NCBI GenBank assembly: GCA_040437565.1
Contig: JBDOQK010000004.1
Coordinates: forward strand, 310,001-374,000
Length of the DNA stretch: 64,000 bases
Direction of reading: 5' to 3'
Source: Albugo candida
Taxonomy: Eukaryota; Oomycota; Peronosporomycetes; Albuginales
Shown here: positions 53,421-64,000 of the stretch, piece after piece
Position numbering within the stretch: the first letter of the stretch is position 1
How the letters are laid out: each line of letters opens with the position of its first letter
Made by a program: the position numbers and the translations under genes
The notes under the pieces: model-generated
What the model saw: only the letters and a program-made list of their open reading frames with translations
The model's database searches: none
Told to the model about the DNA's origin: nothing

Positions 53421-54896
53421 ATGGGTCGGAAGAAAATCAAGATCCAGCGGATCGAAGATGACCGCAACCGTCATGTGAGTGACTTCGATAAAAGAATGAA
53501 GCATTGAATTGAGAATGATTCGAACAGGTGACCTTCACCAAACGAAAGAATGGAATCTTCAAAAAGGCGATGGAGCTGTCAAAGTTATGCGATTGTGAGA
53601 TCGCACTTATTGTATTCGATTCCAACGAGAAGCTCTATCAATACTCGAGCGCAAGTGTGGATCAGATTCTACTAAAGTATACCGAATATCGAGACCCTTA
53701 TGAGATGAAAGACAACAGCGATGTAATAAAACTGTGCTTGTCATTGTAAACAGTTTCTTATCGTTTGTGGTCTTCAAGTACGAGATTTTATTCGGTGAGA
53801 AAAAGAAACGAAACAAAGAAGGTTCTATCTCCGAAACGCCAACTGGAACACCTACCACAAAACAAGACGGAGATCAAGAAAGTGAACAAGATGTTATGGA
53901 TCACAGGAATGGGGCAGGAAATAAGAAACGAGTGCAGCGAGGCTTTCAACAGCTATTAAAAAAAGACCAATTGTCTTATATCCCGCCTACACTTCCAATA
54001 TATCAACACGGGGTAAATATCTATATTCATTCGAGACGTAGCTTTTTGGGAAATAATGACTGTGACATCTGTAGCTCGGTATGCTAGGAGGAATGCAATC
54101 ACATCATATGTTTGCGGGGCTTACTAGTCCACCAAATCTTTCTGGCATCTTACCTTCACCGACCAGTATGTTTAGAGTCTCTCTTAGCCGACATTTGTAT
54201 CTCACCATGAATCATCACGTAGCTGGCATGCTCTTTCGTCATGATTTTAGCCCCAACTCTCAGACAATGTTTGGCTCTCAGCACCATCAGTTCTGGAATG
54301 CGGCAGATAATCACGAGAAAAATAGTTTGCTTGGGCTAAACTTGGTTCCTTCTGACTTTGAGAGAGATTCGATGCAAAATGTTGCCAAACATTCCGCTTA
54401 TCACTCGAAGCGAAGTTCTAGCCCCTCTAAGTGCACTTCCTACTATCAAGAATCACCACTTGGGAACCATACTATGATGTCTACGGACTTCAGAGACTTT
54501 TCTGTCAATCCGGGAACCTTTGGGAATGAATTGCAAATGCATTTGGACGGTCAAACTGTGCGTGATAAACTTGAAGGTGACGGTAGCGAAAAAGACGATA
54601 ATGGAAATAGTAAGAATGTCGCAGCTCGAATAGAACGTGAACCATCTACAACGGCGTACATGAGCCCCATGAAAGATGAAGACAGTGAAGAGACTCGACA
54701 AGCGAGTTGTACCCAAGACAATATGGAGTCAGACAGAAAAAAAACCGAGATTTCTAACATGAGAATCAAAACCGGTAATGGAGAAGATAACAGGTTTTCG
54801 CTCAACACATCAGCAGTTGAGCGTAACGATAGTGGCGATCAATCGAAAAGCGAAGTCCTCTTGAATCAGAGTCCGAAAAGGAGAAAGCGGGATTGA
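53421..54896 (+). CDS. MADS-box transcription factor (SRF/MEF2 class)
   Basis: Four exons by phase: 53421-53474, 53528-53722, 53779-54012, 54075-54896; 434 residues. The MADS domain is complete at the N-terminus: [38 protein letters not shown] and [20 protein letters not shown]. The [13 protein letters not shown] and following [15 protein letters not shown] look MEF2-like. After it come a basic linker and a long disordered region, with a C-terminal PKRRKRD nuclear signal. MADS factors bind CArG-type DNA as dimers. The first intron splits the MADS box after R-H, phase 0. Exons 3 and 4 are joined on phase only; another small intron near 54177 is possible. Confidence 0.82.
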
Positions 54897-57609
54897 GTAG
54901 CACGAAGTAGTACATGGACATACAGTTAGGTCTCAAAATTAACAGCTGGAATGAAATGTTGAATATCCAGATACAATATGTATCGGTGAAATTGCTGCAG
55001 CAGCTACTAGCCTCATTTGCGGGATCATACTCTCATAGTCAGACGTAGGATACGTGTATTGATTGCATTTAAGTGATGTTTGAATTAGAAGCTCAAAATA
55101 TCAGACCGAATGTTATCAAAGTCATCGGCATTGGGAATTACGCATTCAGATGTGATCTATCACACATATACTACGTCATTTAGGTGAGTGATAAACATCT
55201 CATGTATAATGACTGTGGAATCCTAGCGATGAAGATCTCATTAGATAGCAATGCCTTTCTCGACTCGGTTCATATTCGAGGGAGATACATACTCAGAAAT
55301 TCTGACTCTGGCAAGAGTTGGCTTGAAATTAGAAATCTGCGCAAGGAATTAAAATGCAAGCTCAGACCAGTGAAACTAAGGAGTATTTATCACTTCTTCC
55401 CGTAAAAATCTGCGAGTGACACATTTAGGAGATGTGTGTATTGGCGTGTAATTTATGAATACAAATCGAGTCATGGTGAATGTACTTGATTTCATACCTT
55501 ATCATGTTTGTTGGGCTATGTGATTCAATCTCCACATATTATATACTCGCGTACAAAATGCTACAATGCGTCATGCAAATATGAGGTAGAAGTCTTCACT
55601 GCATGAAATTCTCACAATCAGGCGGGCATGTTCAAGTGCGATGCCAAATACTGTTTAGTGATACTAAGTATGATCGCTTGAACAGCCTTGTTTCATGACG
55701 CTCAAGTCAGCTGATGATACAGTTTAAATAATCGCAGTGAGGATACCGGAACTGGATTATACGAACTAGAACATAGGCCTAATCGCGTGGATAATTGAAT
55801 GCTGGTAGCCAAGACAAACGGATTTGAAGCAGTGACAATCCTACTGAATTTCGTCACTTGTAAACAATCGATTGCTAGAAAAGTGATTCCGTCTGTCGAC
55901 TTATTCTGAAATTCGCTGAGCTCGCAAACATTATCCAATGATCACAAATAAGCATGACTTTTGTATACAACTACATTGAATACGGGGCTAGTCAAAAATG
56001 GCAATTGATTTTGGCGTAGAATTCGTCTCCTCAACAATCAAGCATGAATATACGCAGGGATTGCTTAATCAAGACGGGAAGGAATAGAGGTAATCGCTGG
56101 CTTTTTGATTGTAAGCCGTCAGAATTCGCTGTTACATGACCTACGGATATGTACAGTCGATGCTTCTTTCTAGAATGTAAGGGAGCACATAAAATGTTGC
56201 CTATTTGAAAGGCCATACACAGAGACATCCGAAAAAGATGTTGCGAAAATATAAGAAAGGTGTGGATGTGCGCATGGTGGAACGCACCAACCGGTGCACC
56301 ACATAACGGTAGATTTTATATAAGTAGATAATGAAAGGATCGGTATTGCTACCAATCGTGAGCATACGACGCCGTAGTAGCGACCATGTCGAGTCATCCT
56401 GGAGTTTGGTTATTGACAGCTCAGCAGTATCACTGGTGATTTGAAGAGCTTAAACCTCTTATGACAACAGAAGCACCGAAATCATTCAATAATACCTGTA
56501 TAAGGACTGACAAGACAATCCAATTCTCAGAAGAAAGTAACGACGACTTCCTCCCGTTATTAACCCCACTGGAAACGCGTCTTGGCACTTGATAAAAAGG
56601 CAATGGTTCGCTGATAGGGATTACATACAGAAAAACACTACGATAATGCCTTTCCTCCATGGGATGAATTTGTGACAGAAGTGAGTTTGGCATAGGAGGT
56701 ATAAGCATATTGTTTCACTGTGCCATCTATTTATCTTAATTTCTTGGATAATCAGTACGAATGTCCTAGCAAATCTAAGGGGAAATATAAATCGACTGCA
56801 GCATGGAACAATTCCTTGCAGATTGGCATGCACTTTGTGTATTATCCGCTGAGACATTCTTCTGAAATGCGGATCTCTTGAAATGAGATTTCCAACGGTT
56901 AGCCAATTTAGTTGTTCTAAAAAATAGAACTCTGTTGTAGCACGAAGGAATATTATTGTAACGTAGACAAAACCTATATCCATTATCGGAACGTGAGCGA
57001 GCGACTACAAACGATGCATTGCAGTGTCTTTAGAAAGATGACATATTTTATAGCAAGCTTCTTCTTGCGTGTACCATCAGTCGATGGATATTTGTAATGC
57101 ATATGGTCGTTCTCATTCTTTTACTCAGTTGCGAAACGACCTCTGATGTGCAAAGAATAGTTACACATCTCATTATTCCAAGTGTTTCAGATGCTTTCAT
57201 TTTACCACACACATACATGCAAAAAGTAATATATATAGCATTACTGTCGCAAAATTTAAGATCAAGAACTTCTATATTCGTACTTGGACAAAAGTAACTA
57301 CCGCTCACCTTGCCCCAGTAAAATCGGCGTAATTGAAGTACTAGATGGGAGAATCCGACGTTGGGCCATACATGCTAACTCCATCAAAATGCAGAACTAT
57401 TCAGCAATGATATGATGTCGGCAGAAATTCCGAGCTTTATTCAACGTAAAGAGCAGCATACGTTCATCCCTCACACTAGAAGCTAATGCTCGAACGAATT
57501 TGATGAAACGAAGGATACCTTTTCTTTGGCCAGCGACCTTGTTTTAGATTGTCAAGGATTTCATTACACTGTTTATCTGGTTTTTTAACTACCTTCCTTA
57601 TCCTATCAT
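54897..57609. other. Gene-poor stretch, nothing firm
   Basis: About 2.7 kb with only short open frames. A 35-codon frame at 55076-55183 has an FtsZ-like opening (see findings). No repeat boundaries or RNA genes were recognised. Confidence 0.4.
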
Positions 57610-57709
57610 NNNNNNNNNNNNNNNNNNNNNNNNNNNNNNNNNNNNNNNNNNNNNNNNNNNNNNNNNNNNNNNNNNNNNNNNNNNNNNNNNNNNNNNNNNN
57701 NNNNNNNNN
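57610..57709. other. Assembly gap (100 N)
   Basis: 100 N; the flanks are not duplicates of each other, and a SINE lies directly on its right edge. Confidence 0.95.
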
Positions 57710-57836
57710 ATATTTTCCAAGCTTATTGCTTGGGTGGGCTCAAACCGCTGCCCACACTGCCGGGAATCGAACTAACGACCTCCGGCAGGGGGTCCGTGCG
57801 CTCAAGTGCTAAACCGACTGAGCTGGGTACGGACCC
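57710..57836 (-). mobile_element. tRNA-derived SINE (5' head)
   Basis: Read on the minus strand from 57836, the sequence begins GGGTCCGTACC and has an A-box-like CAGCTCAGTCGGTTTAGC and, about 45 nt later, a B-box-like AGTTCGATTCC. These are the two internal RNA polymerase III promoter boxes of a tRNA gene. The arms do not fold as a normal tRNA acceptor stem, and the sequence continues past the tRNA-like part into the gap, so a SINE head is likelier than a working tRNA. Confidence 0.6.
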
Positions 57837-59053
57837 TGCGACCTTGTTTTAGAGACAACACCGCGCAGAGACCTACCCAAAAATGAACAACGACTTTCAG
57901 CCTTCAACTATGAGGATAGACCTTCAGACACTGCTACATAGAATGAACCGAGGCGCGAATGTAGTGAACTCCAAGCATACTCTTGATTTTAGCGGATTCT
58001 ACGTAACCCACCAATCAAATAAAATAGGTTTGGAAAACCATTTTTTCAACCTTTTCCCTGTCCAATGCTATGATTTGAATTCATAATGCTAAAGACTCTA
58101 TTATCACATTTGATGTAGCCAGAAATCTATAATTCAATAAATGCACCATTCATTTTATCGAAATGTCGTGCCTTCAGCCAATAACTTCACCACCGATGTT
58201 ATCAACTAAATCAAGTACCGCGCTAGCGGCAAACTTTGTTAACGTCGCAACCCTGTTGTTGTTGGGACACTTGTACTTGGGTGACTGTATGATTGCATGA
58301 TAGAAGATGAATCGTCACCATTTTCCGATGGCGTCGGAAGTATCTCACTCCCAGCGAGATTGTCCAGGGTGGTGAAAGCGGTACACGTGCAAAAAATGTA
58401 CGTACTCCTGCCTCGTTACAGGCAAGTGGTGCCGTTCCAACAAGCGCAGACGCGAAAAGATCCCTACCTCAACGGAGACTTTGCAGGTTTCAAGTAGCCT
58501 TGGGAAAGACAAGAATTAAGCAGCAGAGTAGTCGCAAGGGTTCATGCCTGTCAACAGCTTGTGCACCTGCCAGCGACTAACCAGACTCTGAGTGAAGGGT
58601 GTTACATCAATGTATTTAGAATACGCTTGGAGGAAGAACGGATCAGTATCACCCGTTTCTCTGTTCTCAATGACGCAAGATATTTCCTAAAAATAGATTT
58701 AACTAAAAAAGTCGTGATTTCGACGTGGAAAGTCTACTTCGGTCCTTCTCAACAACTGTCATTCTTGGTATAGTATATGGACAAATCGTGTACGAGAAAC
58801 GGCTCTTCCCAGTACATGAAATCTTCAACCCACCCGCTTCGACTCGAACGAGCACTTTTGGGTGACGTGGCCTTGTTATGTGAATTTAGGGGCGAAAAAA
58901 ATGGAAAGCAAAAACACAACAAAAGATAATAGTGGTGACCAACAACATGTTGACTTGACTACCCAAAAATAGCATACGATGGGAAGGAAGCTGAAAACAA
59001 GAATTCCAATAAGCATCACATTACCCGGCTCATCACGATTCCTTAAATCACCC
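57837..59053. other. Gene-poor stretch, nothing recognised
   Basis: About 1.2 kb with short open frames (up to 70 codons), no motif recognised. Confidence 0.35.
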
Positions 59054-59205
59054 CGTCCACCTATTACATTTGTCAGACAATCCAACTGTGACAGCATCAA
59101 GGGATGAGAATATCACAATGCAACTCGTTTGGTCACGAGGCAAAAATCATAGTGTCAAAACCTCAGGCCCAACCTGGTTCGACAACCAGTGATTATCACT
59201 GATTG
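59054..59205. repeat. Duplicated contig end left of gap 4
   Basis: A 152-nt block that recurs at 59306-59457 after the gap, apparently identical. Contig ends that overlap but were not merged. Confidence 0.9.
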
Positions 59206-59305
59206 NNNNNNNNNNNNNNNNNNNNNNNNNNNNNNNNNNNNNNNNNNNNNNNNNNNNNNNNNNNNNNNNNNNNNNNNNNNNNNNNNNNNNNNNNNNNNNN
59301 NNNNN
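59206..59305. other. Assembly gap (100 N)
   Basis: 100 N flanked by a 152-nt duplication. Confidence 0.95.
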
Positions 59306-59457
59306 CGTCCACCTATTACATTTGTCAGACAATCCAACTGTGACAGCATCAAGGGATGAGAATATCACAATGCAACTCGTTTGGTCACGAGGCAAAAATC
59401 ATAGTGTCAAAACCTCAGGCCCAACCTGGTTCGACAACCAGTGATTATCACTGATTG
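59306..59457. repeat. Duplicated contig end right of gap 4
   Basis: Partner of 59054-59205. Confidence 0.9.
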
Positions 59458-60270
59458 CTAGCATTGTTGGAGATAGAAGAAATCGAAGCTGTTTGCCAAT
59501 TTAGTGAATGATAAGCGCATCTAAACAATATTTACTATACTCAGTAATTCAGAACGGTGGCCACCTTAAAACAGACGCCAAACCTTTACCGAAAACGACA
59601 CATAGCGATCCGAATACAGGAGGGAACAACACAAATTGGCGAGGTGAGAGAGCTCACCTGAAGTGATCTCAAAAACGCTCTCTCTCCACTCATTTCAGAC
59701 GGACAGATTCGTCTAAGCCAATAACAAACAATATATGTGCAAAGGCTGGCCCTGCTCTGCAAAAAACACACATGTTTAAAGGATGATACAGCTCTCCACA
59801 AATCCAGAAAAATTATTCCGAGCGGCGCTTGACCATTTGCTCATTATAAAAGGTGCGCTTATCACATGCATGGAATTAAATTATCGTGCCATGGACGAAA
59901 TAGCGCATGTAATTCTGACCAATCGAGTGCTTGGTGTGCACAATCTCGGCGAAGATGTTATAGTGCAAGACACTTATAATCATACCCCCACTAATTTCTG
60001 CGGCCAAGTAAAATAAATTGTAATATCTAGGAAGCTACTATCCGGACCCCCCTCCTTACATATGTTTTATATTTTTGATAACCCCCCCCTATTTAGGTTA
60101 ATAAATGGAATACGCTATAGCCACACCCTTAACCTAACTGAGAGCACCGGTATCGCCACACCCCCTGCATACATTGCTATACGTACGCTAACGTGAATAC
60201 ACTGTTCTCACTATGCCATTTGCTCCACCCCGGGACACACTATGATACCTATGAGCCCTTCGGATAGTTC
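59458..60270. other. Gene-poor stretch with C-tracts
   Basis: About 0.8 kb with no recognised gene. Several C-homopolymer runs cluster between about 60048 and 60093, out of keeping with the AT-leaning surroundings. A 78-codon frame at 59783-60016 has no known motif. Confidence 0.4.
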
Positions 60271-60698
60271 TTGTCGTCGCGTGCCGATCGAAAATGTTAC
60301 AAAAAATGTGGTACCGTGATATCGAACCCAAGGGAGATTATTGACGAATTCAGAGATCATTGGTGTGGTGTCATGGGCTCTCTTTATAGCTCCGAGACCG
60401 ACTCAGATGATCCATGTGAAAGAAAGCAAAAAAAGTTACTCTATTTGATTCAAGTTTCCCTTGCCTCAGCAGAGCAAGAACGTCTCTCAACTCGGTTAAG
60501 TACGACCGAGACAGCGGAAGCGATCAAGCACATAAAGAGTAGTTCTTCTCCAGGTATGGATGGACTACCAGCTGCATTTTATCAGCTTGATCCGGAAACG
60601 TTTGGAGAGTGTCTAAAGATAGTGTTCGAATATCAGCTGGAACGAGGAATTTTACTTCGATCACAACGTCACTCAGCAATCACACTTTTATACAAAAA
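60271..60698 (+). mobile_element. LINE (L1-like) reverse-transcriptase fragment
   Basis: An open frame of about 143 codons ends at the gap. It has the non-LTR reverse-transcriptase entry typical of L1-like elements: ETAEAIKHIKSSSSPGMDGL, then PAAFYQLDPETFGECLKIVF, and AITLLYK. The PGxDGLP-x-FY signature marks the region before the catalytic core. The element is cut on the right by the gap; what follows is not LINE but copia-related, so the LINE is truncated or the contigs are only scaffold neighbours. Confidence 0.75.
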
Positions 60699-60798
60699 NN
60701 NNNNNNNNNNNNNNNNNNNNNNNNNNNNNNNNNNNNNNNNNNNNNNNNNNNNNNNNNNNNNNNNNNNNNNNNNNNNNNNNNNNNNNNNNNNNNNNNNN
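60699..60798. other. Assembly gap (100 N)
   Basis: 100 N between a LINE fragment and a copia-related segment. Confidence 0.95.
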
Positions 60799-62973
60799 TA
60801 AAGCAATGCTTCTCGCAAGGAATTATTGTCGGGAAGGGCGGTGAGACTATAGGATTTCGCGGTTGGCTTCCGAGGATTCGCATTTTGATTACAACACGGC
60901 ATGTTCGTCGGGTTGCAACGCTAAATGACGAGGCGAATGAGCAACTAAGAGACGTACTGCAGAATGGAGCAGAAAATGAACTGGAATAGCTTGCGCACAC
61001 GCGTCAAGCTGGGCATTTTGCTACGGACAAGGCTGAGAAAACTCGTCAAGTGCAAGACGCGACGTCAAATGACTAGTTGATTCCTGGGAATCCGAAATAT
61101 CACGAAGCGGAACTATTCGTACAACAGCACGACTTTCCCAGAGAATCAAGAAAAAGCCGATTCACAAAGCGAAAGCGGACTTGGATATTTTGACTGCTTT
61201 TAAACCAGAGCGTGTGATTGTTAATGCAGTTAGTACGGCTATTACGGTGGACCAATCGCCGGGATCTAATGATGCTGTACACGCTGCCGTTCCTGCCGAG
61301 ACACAAGTGTTTCAAGGTGAATCCGCGCATCTACCAGATCTGAGAAATCACAGAGAGGCTATGAGAAGTCCCGATAAAGAACTTTGGATTCGGGCCCACC
61401 GTGAGAAGCTAGCGTCATTGCATGCAAATCACATGTAGAGGGTCGTCAAAGCAGAACCAAATGTGCCCCGGTTGCATACAAAATGGGTGTATAAAAAGAT
61501 ACAGACCACTGATGGAGGCGTTGAACGATATAAAGCACGACTGGTAGCCTGTGGAAATGAACAGATGCTAGGCGTGAACTTCCTGTTAACCTTCGCTGCA
61601 GTGCTGGATATGACAAGCGCGAAAGCCATTTTTGCTATCGCATGGATTTGGCGTGTCCCATCCAGGCATTCTGATGTGCCAAGTGCGTACGTACGGGCAG
61701 CTAAAGAAGATGGCGTGGACATGCATCTCTTTATTACCGACGGTATGCATTTCACCCCGTAGGAGATTCCTGAGTACGGGTGCTCACGTCCAAGGATCTG
61801 TCACTGTGTTTGGAACGAAGCTTGTATGGACTGAAACAGGCAGACCGACTATGGAATCAGCTCCTCCATGCGACCTTAACAAACATTGGTTATGAGCAAT
61901 GCATCACCGATACATGTCTGTACCACAAGTCTGACGCTGACGGAACGACGTTGGTCGGAACTTATGTTGATGATCTTCTGGTGACTGGTACGAGCAACCA
62001 GTGTGTCGATGCTTTTTTCTCGCAAATGAAATGTCTAGAATCAAAGGATCTTGGGCTTGCCGAGAAATTTCTTGGGATGCGTTGTCATTTTGACGAAACC
62101 CATGGATACCAGTTTGATCAAGAAGCCACCATTCGCGAGTTATTACAAAAGCATGGACTCGACAAAACTAATGCTGTGCGATGCCCAATGTGCAGAGAGA
62201 ACCTGGAGTAGGCGTGTTACTGCCGGCAAATGGGCCTGGTACATCTGAATACCCAAACATCAAGACATTTCAGTCGCTATTCGGAAGTTTCGTTTGAATT
62301 GCTCGCTCTACGCGACCGGACATCTCTTTTGATGTGCACCGCTCGTCTCGACGTGCCCATTTTTCTATGGTCTTTGATTTCAAATTAGCAAAACGTGTCG
62401 CTCGGTACTTGGCTGGAAGTCCTGGCCTGAAATGGGCGATGAAGCGCGATGGCAAACCCGGCCTTCCACTCAGAATAGAGTGCTTTCCCGATGCCGATTT
62501 TTCTGGAGACAAACAAGATAGAAAGTCTGTCAGCGGTGGCATTGTTCGTATCAACGGAATGGCCGTGGTTGGCACTGCAAGAAGCAAACGGCAGTGGCTT
62601 TATCAACTGCTAAGGCGGAATATGTTGCTGCGTCTATTGGCGACAAAGATACTCTTGGACTAAAAGAATTGACTGGTGAGCTCGGTCTTCCAATTACACT
62701 TCCGATGTGAACGAATATGGACAGCCAGGCTGCTATCAAACAAGTGGAAAACGAAGGCAGATTAAGCCAGGCAAGCATGTGGATGTACGCCTGAAGTTTA
62801 TTGGCGATTACTACCGAAAAGTCGCTATTCAACCGACCTTCGTGACAACGCGCAATATGCTAGCTGACCTCCTGACCATGGCTATTTCAGCGCCTCGGAT
62901 TCAAACTTTGGAGCTGCTGTTGATTTCGAGTAGGCGCAAGACCTGGGGAGGAGTGTTGGAAGATGATGCCTGA
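60799..62973 (+). mobile_element. Ty1/copia retroelement fossil, broken
   Basis: Plus-strand pol parts of a Ty1/copia element in order: the integrase-RT linker, a long reverse transcriptase (with KARLVACGNEQ, SLYGLKQA and YVDDLLVTG) and RNase H, ending close to 62953. The frames carry several disruptions (roughly five to ten) but longer open stretches than the two copia fossils at 25-30 kb, so it is probably younger. A 3' LTR may begin with TGTTGG near 62954; its end was not found. The left part is missing at or before the gap. Confidence 0.8.
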
Positions 62974-63837
62974 TCGAGTGAGATCTTGCCGGGTCTTCGG
63001 CCGTCTCGGTGACACCGTCTACCAGCATCTGCTGTTTTGAGTGCAGCAGGTGATAGGCGAGAGCGATTAGGGTGTGAGAAGACGTAGGTACGGAAAAATT
63101 CGGATAATACAGAAGTCTGCTATTAATACTTCTTTGAACCACGCTGTCCTGATTCAATACGCAGCATCCCAGATTTAAAGGCTTGAAGTGTAGAAGCACG
63201 GGATAGTATGTAAGAAGATTCTCGCGGTGCGGACCCGGCGAAGCAGAAGCGCTCCAAAGGAAATGGAACAGCAGCAACAGTGAAGGATATAATGCTGGAG
63301 CCCTGAATGTAAAGAAAGCTATTCTAGTAAGGATAAAGAGAAGTTCTTCTTTGATGTGGCTGAGATACGGAATTTATTCACACTATTGGACTTCGGATTG
63401 GATTGCAGAATCGTATTCGTAGGATTGATGGGCATCTTCTAATCAAATACACTCGTTCTTTTGAGTCAGAAAACAACGCCAATGAAAATAAATACGATCG
63501 GAAGCACGCCAATATGGTCAAAACGTCGCGTTATTCTGGATTGTGTGGAATTTTCCACGTCTAGTGGACATTTCATCTGTAGAAATTTGGAGGTGATGGT
63601 AAACGAAAAGACAAATTTCTGACATTATTAATCGATGGGGTATCTTCCATTGCCTCAGTCATCACGTGTTAGACCAGCAGAGAGAAACACCCAATGTGAT
63701 ATTCTTTCAGTGCTATTTCGGGAGCAGCGAGACAAATAAGAAAAAAACATGGATCAAAGATAGTACCCTTCGTTTCGTTTGCTAGAATAATGCGACGAAG
63801 CTTGCTATTCCAACGACATCAACGTCTTTGATGAGAA
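62974..63837. other. Possible LTR and flanking sequence, no gene
   Basis: About 860 bp downstream of the copia pol. The first part may be the element's 3' LTR. No open frame with a recognisable motif was found. Confidence 0.3.
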
Positions 63838-64000
63838 ATGTTATGGATCGAAAACAGTATCCGTTTGACAAAAAATTCGTTGATGAGCGAAAACTCAGAT
63901 GATGTTATTGGAGTGGTCAAGGCTGAGGATCAAAGGGATGCTGTTAATGGAAATTCTCGTGCCAAAATTCCAAGAAGCAAAAGAAAAGTCACAAAATGGA
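63838..64000 (+). CDS. Possible 5' end of a gene cut by the right edge
   Basis: A frame with ATG codons at 63838 and 63883 stays open to the window end. The product from 63883 reads MSENSDDVIGVVKAEDQRDA and then RAKIPRSKRKVTKW, acidic then basic, like a nuclear protein's N-terminus. Too short to name; it may be chance. Confidence 0.3.
   Translation, partial: MLWIENSIRLTKNSLMSENSDDVIGVVKAEDQRDAVNGNSRAKIPRSKRKVTKW

Noticed and set aside
53723-53778. An alternative acceptor near 53752 joining the MADS box to a different downstream frame
   Set aside because: That frame soon needs a further unsupported splice, whereas the acceptor at 53778 gives an open, hydrophilic linker in phase.
58830-58880. 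A B-box-like GTTCGAGTC on the minus strand suggesting a tRNA gene
   Set aside because: No A box at the right distance and no cloverleaf stems could be drawn.

Overview
The window looks like oomycete nuclear DNA, most likely an obligate biotroph with a compact, AT-leaning genome such as Albugo. The inference rests on the gene repertoire and style: tightly packed genes on both strands, short phase-consistent GT-AG introns (mostly about 45-60 nt), lineage-typical architectures (START-like/FYVE/GAF, PH plus Sec14), and a set of flagellar genes expected in a zoospore-forming organism. I could run no database search; every name is from recognition of motifs in conceptual translations and from exon phases worked out by hand. 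Spliced genes are given as full spans, with exon limits in the evidence.

Region 1 (1-19.7 kb) is gene-dense: a 5'-cut gene, a coiled-coil protein (-), a CFAP77-like axonemal protein (+), glucosidase II beta with an inserted hydrophobic region (+), trimethylguanosine synthase TGS1 (-) preceded by a TPR protein (-), a CUE-like/CCCH zinc-finger protein (+), an unrecognised protein (-), IFT20 (+), threonine ammonia-lyase (-), a PH-TM-Sec14 protein (-), and a PB1-UBA protein with a possible LIR motif (+).

Region 2 (19.7-32.8 kb) is gene-poor: a small ankyrin gene (-), two assembly gaps flanked by duplicated contig ends, and two broken Ty1/copia fossils head to head.

Region 3 (32.8-54.9 kb) is dense again: a CCT-motif protein (+), a WW/cyclin-Y-like protein (-), a START-like/FYVE/GAF protein (-), a COA7-like SEL1-repeat protein (+), the divergent centriole/basal-body pair DZIP1-like (-) and C2CD3-like (+), a small coiled-coil gene (+), a degraded SDR copy and an intact SDR (-), an SDF2-like MIR protein (+), the nucleolar RRM protein NIFK/Nop15-like (-), and a MADS-box factor (+).

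Region 4 (54.9-64 kb) is gene-poor and repeat-rich: a tRNA-derived SINE, a LINE fragment, a broken Ty1/copia element, three further gaps, and the start of a possible gene at the right edge.

Functional themes: flagellum/basal body (CFAP77-like, IFT20, DZIP1-like, C2CD3-like), ER glycoprotein quality control (glucosidase II beta, SDF2-like), RNA processing and ribosome biogenesis (TGS1, NIFK-like, CCCH), and membrane/lipid signalling (PH-Sec14, FYVE-GAF). No bacterial features, CRISPR arrays or rRNA genes were seen.
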